Shown: positions 43,078 to 51,721 of the stretch, piece after piece
Layout of the letters: each line of letters opens with the position of its first letter
Position numbering within the stretch: the first letter of the stretch is position 1
Source: Streptomyces aurantiacus
Lineage (GTDB): Bacteria > Actinomycetota > Actinomycetes > Streptomycetales > Streptomycetaceae
Direction of reading: 5' to 3'
DNA: 64,000 bases
Assembly (NCBI RefSeq): GCF_027107535.1
Contig: NZ_CP114283.1
Span: 1,116,001 to 1,180,000 of the forward strand
Program-made: the position numbers and the translations under genes
The notes under the pieces: model-generated
Databases searched by the model: none
Told to the model about the DNA's origin: nothing
The model's input: the letters and a program-made list of their open reading frames with translations, nothing else

Positions 43078-44399
43078 TGGCCGAGCACGTCCTTGATCTC
43101 CTTGGTGGCCGCGTCCCAGCCCTGGGCCGGGGACTTGCCCTTCTGCTCGACCTGAAGGATGCCGATGTCCGTGATGGCGGTACCGATCGGCTGGTCCTTG
43201 ACGCCGAAGATCTGCGTCGGGATGGTCTTCGCCGAGTCGGAGAAGATCTGCGTGATCGGCGCGTTCGAGAAGAACGCCGTCGTGGCGGCCTGCGGCTTCA
43301 GGCTCGGGTACGCCGCCGGGATCGACGGGAAGCTCGCCTGCTTGGCGAAGACCTTCGCCTGCTGCTCGGGGGCGGTCAGCCACTTCGCGAGGGCGATGGC
43401 CTCCTTCTGGTGCTTGCCCGCGGTGGGAACGCCGACGAACGCGCCGCCCCAGTTGGCCGCGGTGGGCGCCGCGGCGATGTCCCACTTGCCCTTGCCGGCG
43501 TCACCGGACTTCTCCTGGATGTAGCCGATCATCCAGGCGGGGCAGGCCACCGTCGCGAACTTGGCGTTGGCGAAGGCCTGGTCCCACGGCTTGTCGAACT
43601 GCTTCAGCTTCGCCGACATGTCACTGGTGGCCACCTCCATCGAGGCGTCCCAGGCCGTCTTCACTCCCGAGGACTTGTCCCAGATGACGTTGGCGTCCTT
43701 GTCGTAGTAGCGCTCGGGCTCCCCACCGAGTGCCGCGTTGTAGACCGAGGAGGCGGAGTCCACGAACTTGGTGCCCTTGGGCGCCTTCTTCATGTAGTCC
43801 TTGCCGACGTCCACGTACTTGGACCAGTCGCCCTTCCACTGCTCGGCGAGCTTGGCCCGGTCCGTCTCGAGACCCGCCGCCTTGAAGAGGTCCTTGCGGT
43901 AGCAGACCGCCATCGGGCCGATGTCGGTGCCGAGGCCGATGGTCTTGCCGTCCTTGGTGGTGGCCTGAGCGGTCTTCCAGTCCAGCCACTGGGACTTGTC
44001 GACCTCCTTGCCGAGGTCGACGAACTTGTCCGCCTGCGTCTGCACCGCCTCGGCGATGTTGCCGATCTCGATGGCCTGGAGGTCGTCGGTTCCGGAGCCG
44101 GCCTGCAGACGGGTGAGGGTCTTCGGCCAGTACACGTCGGTACGGGTGGTGACGTTCTCCTTGATGGTGATGTCGGGGTTCTGCTTCATGTACTCGTCGT
44201 AGAGGCCGGCCTGCTTGTAGCCGAAGACACCGAAGGTGCCGACGGTCAGCGTGGTCTTGCCGCCGCCGCTGGTACCACCGTCCGAGTTCGACGAGCCGTC
44301 GTCCCCGTCATCGGCGCAGCCGGCCAGCAGCCCCGTCGTAAGTGCGGCGGCGGCCGCGAGGGCCACCAGCCTGCGGGACCCGCGGGTACTCGTGCGCAT
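43074..44399 (-). CDS. cebE: cellobiose/cellotriose-binding lipoprotein
   Basis: Extracellular solute-binding lipoprotein, 441 residues, type 1 sugar-binding fold. Signal MRTSTRGSRRLVALA and lipobox LLAGC (lipid Cys near 27), then a Gly/Ser/Asp-rich spacer. ATG at 44399 has AGGAGG upstream. First gene of the operon, with a perfect CebR palindrome 114 bp upstream. Delivers cello-oligosaccharides to CebFG. Confidence 0.92.
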   Translation of the reverse strand: MRTSTRGSRRLVALAAAAALTTGLLAGCADDGDDGSSNSDGGTSGGGKTTLTVGTFGVFGYKQAGLYDEYMKQNPDITIKENVTTRTDVYWPKTLTRLQAGSGTDDLQAIEIGNIAEAVQTQADKFVDLGKEVDKSQWLDWKTAQATTKDGKTIGLGTDIGPMAVCYRKDLFKAAGLETDRAKLAEQWKGDWSKYVDVGKDYMKKAPKGTKFVDSASSVYNAALGGEPERYYDKDANVIWDKSSGVKTAWDASMEVATSDMSAKLKQFDKPWDQAFANAKFATVACPAWMIGYIQEKSGDAGKGKWDIAAAPTAANWGGAFVGVPTAGKHQKEAIALAKWLTAPEQQAKVFAKQASFPSIPAAYPSLKPQAATTAFFSNAPITQIFSDSAKTIPTQIFGVKDQPIGTAITDIGILQVEQKGKSPAQGWDAATKEIKDVLGQ

Positions 44400-44849
44400 T
44401 GCGTCCTCCTGTTGCCTGACGTGCCGACCCCCCGGCCAACTGCATTGTTGGGCCCGTGTGTTCACGCTGCGGCTCGGGCGGGGAACGTGCGGGATGTGTA
44501 TGTGTCAGGTACTGTGGGAGCGCTCCCACAGGTGATGTGTTGAAGGTTCGTCGCTCGGCGCGGGGGTGTCAAGGGAGAGGACATAGAGATATGTCTTCAG
44601 TTATCGGGCTGTTAGCTAACGGCGGTTGGGTTCGGGAGAGTAGGTCTCCGACGGTTTCGGAAAGGCTTCGGGACGGCTCCGGATCGGCCTCGGAGTGCCT
44701 CGCCCCGGACTCGCCGAGGAGCCTCGGCCGGGGTGCCGGGCGGGTACCGCCGGGGCGCGGAGGACCTGTCTCCGGGAGCCCGGCCCCGATCACGACTGTT
44801 ACATTCCAGGCCAAGCACGGTGCGAGCCGTGTCGGACGGGAGGCGGACC
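44400..44849. other. divergent regulatory region between cebE and cebR
   Basis: No gene is supported. It holds the CebR operator (44513-44530) and two further dyads nearer cebR: GACATA-GAGA-TATGTC (44580-44595) and GTTAGCTAAC (44611-44620). The latter two lie in an AT-richer stretch and may mark the cebR promoter or another regulator. Confidence 0.5.
44513..44530. promoter_or_regulatory. CebR operator upstream of cebE
   Basis: TGTGGGAGCGCTCCCACA is a perfect 18-bp palindrome containing the 14-bp CebR box TGGGAGCGCTCCCA known from Streptomyces. Cellobiose or cellotriose binding to CebR releases it. Confidence 0.9.
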
Positions 44850-45905
44850 ATGGCAGTCCACGGAGCGCGGAGCCGGAGCGGCGGGCGGCCGACCCTCGAG
44901 GAGGTCGCCGCGCGCGCCGGGGTGGGCCGCGGCACGGTCTCCCGTGTGATCAACGGCTCTCCGCGGGTCAGCGACGCCACCCGAGCGGCCGTCGAGGCGG
45001 CGGTCGCGGAGCTCGGTTACGTGCCGAACACGGCCGCCCGCGCGCTCGCCGCCAACCGCACCGACGCGATCGCCCTGGTCGTTCCCGAGCCCGAGACGCG
45101 CTTCTTCGCCGAGCCGTACTTCTCCGACATGCTGCGGGGCGTGGGCGCGGCCCTCTCCGACACCGAGCTGCAGCTGCTGCTGATCTTCGCCGGCAGTGAC
45201 CGGGAGCGGCGGCGGCTGGCCCAGTACCTGGCGGCGCACCGCGTGGACGGGGTCCTGCTGGTCTCGGTCCACGCGGACGACCCGCTGCCCGATCTGCTGG
45301 CCCAGCTGGAGATCCCGGCGGTGATCAGTGGCCGCAGGTCGGCGGACGAGACGCTGCCGTCCGTGGACTCGGACAACTTCGGCGGCGGTCGTTTCGCCGT
45401 GGAACACCTCATCGCCCAGGGCCGCCGCACCATAGCCCATCTCGCCGGACGCCTCGACGTGTTCGGCGCCCAGCGCCGCGTGGACGGCTACCGCGCGGCC
45501 CTGCGCGACGCGGGCCACGAGGTCGACGAACGCCTGATCGTCCCCGGGGACTTCACGGAGGAGGGCGGCCGTCGCGCGATGAAGGAACTCCTCGCCGTCT
45601 GCCCGACCCTGGACGCGGTCTTCGCCGGGTCGGACGTCATGGCGGCCGGCGCCCGGCAGGTCCTGCGTGAGGAGGGCCGCCGTATACCCGAGGACGTGGC
45701 CCTCGTCGGCTACGACGACTCGGCGATCGCCCGCCACATGGACCCGCCCCTGACGAGCGTGCGCCAGCCGATAGAGGACATGGGCCGCGCGATGCTCGAC
45801 CTGCTGATCGACGAGATCGCGGACCGCCGCCCGGCGGTCTCCCGGGGGCTGGAGCGGCGACAGCTGGTGCTTCCCACGGAGCTGGTGACACGGCGCTCGT
45901 CGTAG
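44850..45905 (+). CDS. cebR: LacI-family repressor of the cellobiose regulon
   Basis: Repressor of 351 residues. The helix-turn-helix is PTLEEVAARAGVGRGTVSRV with the hinge helix VPNTAARALA, followed by a periplasmic-binding-like effector domain (about 70-350) with VDGVLLVS, VALVGYDDS and PLTSVRQP motifs. ATG at 44850 follows GGGAGG. Divergent from cebEFG-bglC, which it should repress; in Streptomyces it links cello-oligosaccharide sensing with growth and, in plant pathogens, toxin production. Confidence 0.9.
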   Translation: MAVHGARSRSGGRPTLEEVAARAGVGRGTVSRVINGSPRVSDATRAAVEAAVAELGYVPNTAARALAANRTDAIALVVPEPETRFFAEPYFSDMLRGVGAALSDTELQLLLIFAGSDRERRRLAQYLAAHRVDGVLLVSVHADDPLPDLLAQLEIPAVISGRRSADETLPSVDSDNFGGGRFAVEHLIAQGRRTIAHLAGRLDVFGAQRRVDGYRAALRDAGHEVDERLIVPGDFTEEGGRRAMKELLAVCPTLDAVFAGSDVMAAGARQVLREEGRRIPEDVALVGYDDSAIARHMDPPLTSVRQPIEDMGRAMLDLLIDEIADRRPAVSRGLERRQLVLPTELVTRRSS

Positions 45906-46117
45906 GACGGCGACAGCCGGGCGGACGGCCCGGTCCCCTGGACGGACCGGCCTCGCGGACGATGCGCTCGCGGACGATGCGCTCGCCGGACGGGCGGTGT
46001 CGCCGAGCGGGGCTGCGGTCGCCTGGCACGGCAGGGCCGTGGTGGTTGATTCGGCGGGCGCGGGCGGGGCTGTCGTCATCGCGGCAGGGACGGGCAGGGG
46101 CCGGTCAGGGGCCGCTG

Positions 46118-46816
46118 TCATCGGGTCAGGGACCACACCGCCCAGGCGACGAGGACCGCGCCGGCGACGACCAGCGCGACGGACACCGCTCGCGGCAGGC
46201 GAGCCCGCGCCCGGGCCGGTGAGGGGAGCGGCGGGCCCGACGGTCTGTTGGCCGTTCGGTAGGCCGTCCCGGGCTGCGGGTAGGGAGCCACGTTGGGGGC
46301 CTGGCCGTCCCAGCCTCCGCCGACGAGTCCCCGTTCGAGGAGACCTGTGGCGTACCGCCGCCACCGCGTTCCCGCCGCGTCCGTGAACTCCACGACCCCG
46401 AGCGACGGGTCGTGGACCACGTCGCTCACGGGCAGTACGGCACCGACACCCTGCCCGGCGTGCAGAAGACCGCCCGCGAGGCCCGTCGGAAGCGGCAGGC
46501 CGTCGTAGCGCGGTGCGATCTCCCTGATGGGCTGATCGCTTCCGTTGGCCACATGCAGTTCCCATCCGGCCCACTGCTCGGCCAGCGGCGACCGCCGGCT
46601 TCTCATCATCACCTGGACCAGGGACGCCTGGGCCACCTCCGCCCGGTGCGACGCCTCCCGCACGAGCCGGCTCTCGCGCTCCGCGACCGCCCGTTCCAGC
46701 GACGCCACCCGGGCCGCCTCCCGGACGGAATGCCGGTGTCCGGCGTAACTCGTGACCACCCCGGCCACACCCACCACGGCCCCGACGACCGCCACGACTG
46801 CCTCAAGCATGGTCAT
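46118..46816 (-). CDS. membrane protein with N- and C-terminal helices, unknown function
   Basis: 232 residues. A hydrophobic helix at about 3-24 and another at about 207-228 enclose a soluble region with a coiled-coil-like stretch (about 30-65, SLERAVAERESRLVREA) and a beta domain (WELHVANGSDQPIREIAP) that resembles predicted extracellular or cytosolic modules of unknown role. ATG at 46816 or 46810; ribosome-binding site weak. No recognised family. Confidence 0.65.
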   Translation of the reverse strand: MTMLEAVVAVVGAVVGVAGVVTSYAGHRHSVREAARVASLERAVAERESRLVREASHRAEVAQASLVQVMMRSRRSPLAEQWAGWELHVANGSDQPIREIAPRYDGLPLPTGLAGGLLHAGQGVGAVLPVSDVVHDPSLGVVEFTDAAGTRWRRYATGLLERGLVGGGWDGQAPNVAPYPQPGTAYRTANRPSGPPLPSPARARARLPRAVSVALVVAGAVLVAWAVWSLTR

Positions 46817-46935
46817 CACTCTGGCGGGGTGCGGGAGGGCAGTCCAGTACACCGGTCGATCCGAGCAGGCCGCGCGGGGGACCGGGGCCTGTCGCACGAG
46901 ACGCGGGGCACACGGTCCGCCACCCCGGAAAGCAC

Positions 46936-46971
46936 TCGAGGGCCGACCCGCTCTCGCGGATCGGCCCTCGA
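46936..46971 (-). terminator. hairpin terminator of tRNA-His
   Basis: A 16-bp stem with one mismatch (TCGAGGGCCGA arm and its complement), loop TCTC, just beyond the tRNA 3' end. Confidence 0.75.
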
Positions 46972-46979
46972 ACCATCAG

Positions 46980-47052
46980 GGTGAGTGACGGGACTTGAAC
47001 CCGCGACTTCCTGGACCACAACCAGGTGCTCTACCAGCTGAGCTACACCCAC
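46980..47052 (-). tRNA. tRNA-His (GUG)
   Basis: Cloverleaf from 47052 down to 46980: acceptor GTGGGTG with CACTCAC, D-arm GCTCAGCTGGTAGAGC, anticodon loop TTGTGGT (anticodon GUG), T-arm GGGTTCAAGTCCC. A genomic G at 47053 could serve as G-1 pairing with discriminator C, as expected for tRNA-His. Confidence 0.95.
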
Positions 47053-47159
47053 CATGACCGGTAATTCCTCTGGTGATTCACCGTGAGTGGTTCACCGACC
47101 GGCCGAGAAAAAGTGTACAGGGTCTCAAGGGGTGCTCGCGCCCGAGTTCCTCGCGGCGG

Positions 47160-47762
47160 TCACTGCGCGGGCAGGACGTGCTTCGAGGCGATGGTGCGGG
47201 CCGTGTCGGAGTCGGGGCCGGGCTGGGGTACGAAGATCGCCTCGCGGTAGTAGCGGAGCTCGGCGATCGACTCGCGGATGTCGGCCAGCGCGCGGTGGTT
47301 GCCGTTCTTGTCGGGGCTGTTGAAGTACGCCCGGGGGTACCAGCGGCGGGCCAGCTCCTTGACGGAGGAGACGTCGACGATGCGGTAGTGGAGGTACTCG
47401 TCGATGGCCGGCATGTCCCGCAGGAGGAAGCCGCGGTCCGTGCCCACCGAGTTGCCGCAGAGCGGGGCCTTGCCCGGCTCCTTGACGTGCTCACGGATAT
47501 AGGAGAGGACCTGCTCCTCGGCGTCCGCCAGGGTCGTGCCCGCGGCCAGCTCGTCGAGGAGACCCGAGGAGGTGTGCATGGCGCGCACCACCTCCGGCAT
47601 CGTCTCCAGCGCGGCGTCCGGCGGGCGGATCACGATGTCCACCCCCTCGCCGAGCACGTTCAGCTCCGAGTCCGTCACCAGCGCGGCCACCTCGATGAGC
47701 GCGTCGTCCGACAGCGAGAGACCGGTCATCTCGCAGTCGATCCACACCATGCGATCGTTCAT
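47160..47762 (-). CDS. orn: oligoribonuclease
   Basis: 3'-5' exoribonuclease of 200 residues that degrades very short RNAs and, in bacteria using c-di-GMP, the breakdown product pGpG. DEDDh residues are in WIDCEMTGL (Asp/Glu), YRIVDVSS (Asp) and GNHRALADI (His/Asp). ATG at 47762. Encoded downstream of adpA on the same strand with a terminator hairpin between. This is ornA of Streptomyces, needed for normal growth and development. Confidence 0.93.
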   Translation of the reverse strand: MNDRMVWIDCEMTGLSLSDDALIEVAALVTDSELNVLGEGVDIVIRPPDAALETMPEVVRAMHTSSGLLDELAAGTTLADAEEQVLSYIREHVKEPGKAPLCGNSVGTDRGFLLRDMPAIDEYLHYRIVDVSSVKELARRWYPRAYFNSPDKNGNHRALADIRESIAELRYYREAIFVPQPGPDSDTARTIASKHVLPAQ

Positions 47763-47840
47763 GGGGTCACCCTACGGCCCGCTTCCCCGCCCGGGCAGGC
47801 CCGGGACCTCGGCAGTCGTGGCCTCGGGCCGCACACGGCG

Positions 47841-47872
47841 CCGGCCCCGGACCGCAGAGGGTCCGGGGCCGG
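47841..47872 (-). terminator. hairpin terminator downstream of adpA
   Basis: A perfect 13-bp stem (CCGGCCCCGGACC) with a 6-nt loop, 21 bp past the adpA stop; separates adpA from orn. Confidence 0.75.
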
Positions 47873-47892
47873 TACACAACGCCACCGCGTGG

Positions 47893-49128
47893 CTACGGCG
47901 CGCTTCGCTGTCCCGGCAGACTGTGCCGCCCGGCCGCGTACAGCTCCGCCCCGGCCCGCCCCGTCTCCGTGGAGAGGGACGACGTCGCCGGGCCGACCGC
48001 GTGGGCGGCCGCCGTACGACGGGTCTGGAACGGGACGGGTGCCTCGTGCTGCGGCATCGGCACCGGCGGCGGTGCCGCGGAGCCGTCCGGATCCGTGTGC
48101 TTCTCACCCTGCGGGCGGCGCGCCCGGTACGCGGCGCGGTACGCCGCGGGTGAGGAGCCGAGCTGGCGGCGGAAGTGCCCGCGCAGCGCGACCGGCGAAC
48201 GGAATCCGCAGCGTCCGGCGACCTCGTCCACGGAGTAGTCGGACGTCTCCAGGAGCCGCTGCGCCTGGAGCACCCGCTGGGTGATCAGCCACTGCAGGGG
48301 AGCGCTCCCGGTGAGTGAGCGGAACCGGCGGTCGAACGTACGCCTGCTCATGTACGCGCGGGCCGCCAGCGTCTCCACGTCGAACTGCTCGTGGAGGTGC
48401 TCCAGTGCCCAGGCGACGACCTCCGCGAGCGGGTCGGCGCCGATCTCCTCCGGTAAAGACCGGTCGAGATAGCGCTCCTGACCGCCACTGCGCCGGGGTG
48501 GTACCACCAGGCGGCGGGCCAGTGCTCCGGCGGCCTCGTTCCCGTGGTCCGTCCGCACTATGTGCAGACAGAGGTCGATCCCGGCCGCCGTGCCCGCCGA
48601 CGTCAGTACGTCGCCGTCGTCCACGAACAGCTCACGGGGATCGACGTGCACCGACGGATAGCGCTTGGCCAGCGTCGGTGCGTACATCCAGTGTGTCGTC
48701 GCGGGACGGCCGTCCAGCAGTCCGGCCGCCGCCAGGACGAAGGCGCCGGTGCACAGCCCGACTATGCGGGCGCCCTCCTCATGTGCCCGGCGCAGTGCGT
48801 CGAGCGCCTCCTCCGGTGGCGGTGAGGTGATCGACCGCCAGGCCGGCACGACAACGGTGCCCGCCCGTGAGATCGCCTCCAGCCCGTTGGGCGCGGTGAG
48901 TTCCAGGCCTCCTGTGGTCCGCAGTGGGCCATCCTCACCGGCACACACCAGTAGTCGGTACCGCGGCACGCCGGCGTCCTGGCGGTCAATCCCGAACACC
49001 GACAGCGGTATCGAACTCTCGAAGATGGGGCCGCCGCTGAACAGCAGCACCGCGACGATCTCCTTGCGGCGTCGCCCGGAAAGCTTCCGGGCCGCGGCTT
49101 CCGGCGCGGCAGTGGAGTCGTGGCTCAT
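47893..49128 (-). CDS. adpA: AraC-type master developmental regulator AdpA (BldH)
   Basis: Transcription factor of 411 residues. The N-terminal DJ-1/PfpI-like dimerisation domain (about 20-190) includes IVGLCTGAFVLAAAG and THWMYAPTLAKRYP. The C-terminal AraC DNA-binding domain (about 230-330) has two helix-turn-helices (ETLAARAYMSRRTFDRRF and VDEVAGRCGFRSPVALRGHF). The linker DRSLPEEIG contains a TTA leucine codon (Leu225, bases 48454-48456), the hallmark that makes adpA depend on the bldA tRNA. ATG at 49128. AdpA-consensus sites lie upstream. Controls sporulation and secondary metabolism genes. Confidence 0.95.
   Translation of the reverse strand: MSHDSTAAPEAAARKLSGRRRKEIVAVLLFSGGPIFESSIPLSVFGIDRQDAGVPRYRLLVCAGEDGPLRTTGGLELTAPNGLEAISRAGTVVVPAWRSITSPPPEEALDALRRAHEEGARIVGLCTGAFVLAAAGLLDGRPATTHWMYAPTLAKRYPSVHVDPRELFVDDGDVLTSAGTAAGIDLCLHIVRTDHGNEAAGALARRLVVPPRRSGGQERYLDRSLPEEIGADPLAEVVAWALEHLHEQFDVETLAARAYMSRRTFDRRFRSLTGSAPLQWLITQRVLQAQRLLETSDYSVDEVAGRCGFRSPVALRGHFRRQLGSSPAAYRAAYRARRPQGEKHTDPDGSAAPPPVPMPQHEAPVPFQTRRTAAAHAVGPATSSLSTETGRAGAELYAAGRHSLPGQRSAP
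48454..48456 (-). promoter_or_regulatory. TTA codon in adpA (bldA-dependent translation)
   Basis: The codon for Leu225 reads TTA on the coding strand (GACCGGTCTTTACCGGAG, codons D-R-S-L-P-E). In Streptomyces TTA is rare and read by the developmentally controlled bldA tRNA; the position between the two AdpA domains is the conserved one. Confidence 0.93.
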
Positions 49129-49514
49129 GCTGCTAAGCCCCCCTCGGTGGTCGCGGCTCCCTCTACCTTTCGGGTCTGTCGCTCCAACACGTTTCCCCTC
49201 GGTCCTGCACGAGTCCCCCGCCGTAAGACGTCAAGATCGAATCTACTGTGTCGCATGGTGCCGAGGTGGCCAGTTCAGCACTCGGCAGATTGTCGACATG
49301 GCAACTTGGCGTGAAGCATTCGATCACGAAGCGTTGCACTCGTGGGCCGCACAGGGAAGTGCGCCTCGTCCCCGTGGCCGGTCCCCGTAGGGTGCGGGCA
49401 CCCTACTGGACCCTTTCGGTGCAGGTCGAACGGGGGTTGGGGGTCCGTTCGGCCAAGGGGCGCGCGGTATACAGAAGTTGGCTGAAAACCAACGGGCCCG
49501 TGCGTACAAACCGG
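49129..49514. other. adpA upstream region with AdpA-consensus sites
   Basis: No gene is supported. TGGCCAGTTC (49267-49276) matches the AdpA consensus TGGCSNGWWY at all 10 positions, and TGGCGTGAAG (49307-49316) at 9 of 10, suggesting autoregulation. The region 49180-49330 is less GC-rich than its surroundings and is a likely promoter. An ARE-like sequence overlaps its distal edge (49506-49527). Confidence 0.6.
49267..49316. promoter_or_regulatory. two AdpA-binding-consensus sequences upstream of adpA
   Basis: Sites at 49267-49276 (10 of 10 against TGGCSNGWWY) and 49307-49316 (9 of 10), 139 to 188 bp upstream of the adpA ATG, 40 bp apart. AdpA is known to bind its own promoter in S. griseus. 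Confidence 0.6.
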
Positions 49515-49527
49515 TCAGTCGGCCGGA
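49506..49527. promoter_or_regulatory. gamma-butyrolactone receptor (ArpA)-type ARE-like sequence
   Basis: The left half ACAAACCGGTC matches 10 of 11 positions of the remembered ArpA half-site; the right half AGTCGGCCGGA matches about 6 of 11. It lies about 378 bp upstream of adpA and overlaps the 3' end of the small membrane-protein gene. In S. griseus the receptor ArpA represses adpA directly. Weak evidence. Confidence 0.3.
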
Positions 49528-49850
49528 CCGCTTCCACCCGCGTGCCGGCCCCCGCGACGGGCGCCCGCGCCGACCTTCTCGTGCCGCACATGATGGGGTG
49601 TCCGCTCCTCGGCGCGCAGCCGCACCGCACCGCGCTCGGACCGGCGCAGCAGGACCCGGCAGGCCCCGGTCACCGCGGCGAGGCCGAGGGCCGCACCGGC
49701 CGCGCCCGCCAGTGAGGTCCCGTATCCGACGAGGACGACCGGGACGAGGACGCAGCTGAACGCCGCCCAGCGGACCACGTCGCTCACCGTGTCCTGGGCT
49801 GCGGGCGTCCCGGAGGGCGGGCGGGGCGCGGTCGAGGGTCGTCCGGACAC
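49515..49850 (-). CDS. small membrane protein with two helices
   Basis: 111 residues, function unknown. Hydrophobic segments are at about 26-45 and 48-66 (VVRWAAFSCVLVPVVLVGYG, AAGAALGLAAVTGACRVLL), followed by a basic cytosolic tail rich in Arg and Gly. GTG at 49850 is preceded by GGGAG at 7-nt spacing. It lies upstream of adpA on the same strand. Confidence 0.65.
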   Translation of the reverse strand: MSGRPSTAPRPPSGTPAAQDTVSDVVRWAAFSCVLVPVVLVGYGTSLAGAAGAALGLAAVTGACRVLLRRSERGAVRLRAEERTPHHVRHEKVGAGARRGGRHAGGSGPAD

Positions 49851-50259
49851 GGTGGTGCTCCCTGAGGCGGCGGCTTACCGGGGTTCAACGCGTGTTCGAC
49901 CGGCCGGTCACGGGGTGTTTCCCCGGGATGCCCCGGCAGGCTCCGCGGGCTTCACCGTGAGCCGGTGCGCCGCCCGACGGTGCGTGGGGGCTGATCGCGC
50001 GGTTCCGCCTGCCCGTCGAGGGGTGCGCGGCCCGCCCGGCGGGCGCCCTGTGCAAACCGCCTGTACGGGGCAGCAACCATTGCGTTACGGGCGCCCTCTC
50101 GTGCATGCTCCGGGGAACCCTCCCGTGCCGAGAGCGGGATGTGGGCAGAGGAGGCGTGCCGCCGTACCCTTGGGGGTATGGGGTTGGGAAGATGATTCCC
50201 GGACACAGCCCCGCCGTATCTGTCGTCCCACCCACGAGGATCCGAACGCCGAGACACTC
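49851..50259. other. intergenic region upstream of the universal stress protein gene
   Basis: No gene is supported, although the stress-protein frame stays open through it. GGGTAT at 50174-50179 resembles the -10 element of Streptomyces SigB/SigH-type stress promoters, but no good -35 is seen. The dyad GGGAA-GATGA-TTCCC lies nearby (50187-50201). Confidence 0.35.
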
Positions 50260-50784
50260 ATGGCCGGTCACGAATTCGAACCCGCGGACCGCAAGCGCCC
50301 CGTCGCCGATCCCACGGCGGCCGAGCCCTTGGCGGCGGAAGAGGCACGCCAGTCCTGCGACCCCGCCTTCAAGCACGGTGTCGTCGTGGGCTTCGACGGC
50401 TCGACGTCCAGTGAGCGCGCCCTCGCGTACGCGATCGGAATGGCCTGCCGCTCCGGCTCGGGCCTGATCATCGTCCACGTCGCCAACCGGCTGCCCACCA
50501 CCGTGTGGGCGGGCTGCGAGCCCCCGGTCTTCGTCGACGTGCCGGACCACCGCACCGAGGTGCTCGGACTGGAGCTCGCCTGCGCGGAGTATCTGGCCGA
50601 GGTCCCCTGGATCCTTGTCGAGCGCGGCGGCGACATCTGCCACGAACTCGAAGAGGTGGGGCGGGAGTACGAGGCCGACGCCATCGTCGTCGGATCGACC
50701 CACGGCATCGTGGGGCGCATCTTCGGCTCGGTCGCGGGCCGGCTCGCGAAGCGCGCGCAGCGCCCGGTGGTCGTCATTCCGTGA
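50260..50784 (+). CDS. universal stress protein (UspA family)
   Basis: Single Usp domain, 174 residues, after a charged extension of about 38 residues. GVVVGFDGSTSSERALAYA begins the fold and VVGSTHGIVGRIFGSVAGRLAKRAQRPVVVIP is the ATP-binding G-2x-G-9x-G(S/T) end. The ribosome-binding site is weak. A stress-type promoter element may lie upstream. Confidence 0.85.
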   Translation: MAGHEFEPADRKRPVADPTAAEPLAAEEARQSCDPAFKHGVVVGFDGSTSSERALAYAIGMACRSGSGLIIVHVANRLPTTVWAGCEPPVFVDVPDHRTEVLGLELACAEYLAEVPWILVERGGDICHELEEVGREYEADAIVVGSTHGIVGRIFGSVAGRLAKRAQRPVVVIP

Positions 50785-50964
50785 TCCGGTGCTTCCGCCG
50801 TTGTCATACCGTAACTCGACGTTGTCCCAGGTGAGATGAGCCGTGGGAAGCGTCAACCCCTTTTGGCGGTCCGGTGAATCTACTGGCGCGTAGATGTGTT
50901 TGTGCGCTTGTGAAGGGCATAAAGGGGTCACCGCACAACAGCACATGCACGAAGGGAGCCCGCC

Positions 50965-51528
50965 GTGGACAATGACGTCTCCGCGGGAAGCACCACCACG
51001 ATCCTCGGCCACCTCGCGCTCGGACTCACCCTGCTGGCCTTCGGCCTCGGGCACACCGAAATGATCGACGGCGTCACGGCGGCCGACTCCGTCCCCCTCG
51101 CCACCTATGTGGGCGGCATCGCGCTCTTCGCGGCCGGTCTCATGGCCTTCCGCGACCGCGACGCGTTCACGGGCACGGCCTTCGCCGGACTCGGAGCCCT
51201 CTGGTTCACCTGGGGCGTCGCCGCGGAAGCCTCCGGCAACGCCGCGGGACTGTTCCTGCTGCTCTTCGCACTCGTCGCGCTCAGCCTGACCCTCGGGGCG
51301 TCCGCCTCGGCTCCGCTGACGCGGGGGGTGTACGGGCTGCTGTTCGTGGCGATGCTGCTGCTCGCCGTCGCCCGCTTCGGTGACTCCGGGGGGCTCGCCA
51401 AGGTGGGCGGATGGTTCGCGGCGGTCGGCGGACTGGCCGCGTGGTACGCGGCGACCGCGGCGCTGGCCCACTGGCCCGCGGCCTTGCCACGACGTGCTGC
51501 CGGCCGGGGCGTGACGGCTCCCGGCTGA
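50965..51528 (+). CDS. GPR1/FUN34/YaaH family membrane protein (acetate/succinate transporter-like)
   Basis: Six-helix membrane protein of 187 residues, like SatP/YaaH. GHLALGLTLLAFGLGHTEM opens the first helix; the classical NPAPLGL motif of acetate transporters is not seen, so transport specificity may differ. GTG at 50965 after AAGGGAG. The upstream 180 bp (50785-50964) is AT-richer, with CTAC-N6-GTAG at 50880-50893. Confidence 0.75.
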   Translation: MDNDVSAGSTTTILGHLALGLTLLAFGLGHTEMIDGVTAADSVPLATYVGGIALFAAGLMAFRDRDAFTGTAFAGLGALWFTWGVAAEASGNAAGLFLLLFALVALSLTLGASASAPLTRGVYGLLFVAMLLLAVARFGDSGGLAKVGGWFAAVGGLAAWYAATAALAHWPAALPRRAAGRGVTAPG

Positions 51529-51567
51529 CTGGCAGCCGGCCGGGGTAATGGGCGGCCCCGGCGATGA

Positions 51568-51611
51568 GAACGGACCCTCCGTGTCTGGTGGCGACACGTG
51601 AGGGTCCGTTC
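51568..51611. terminator. strong hairpin terminator between the YaaH-like gene and glmS
   Basis: An 18-bp stem with one bulged base (GAACGGACCCTC arm and its complement), 7-nt loop. Both flanking genes converge on it. Confidence 0.75.
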
Positions 51612-51721
51612 CGTCTGTCAGACCTCCGTGGGGGCGTGGGGGTGATCGCGCCCACGCGGCGGAGCCGTAGATGGCACAGCCCCGCGCCCCCTGCGGGACG
51701 CGCCCCTGTACGGGGTGAGGC

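Noticed and set aside
45958..45992. Short tandem GATGCGCTCGC units downstream of cebR
   Set aside because: Only two imperfect copies; no gene or known element; most likely random in high-GC DNA.
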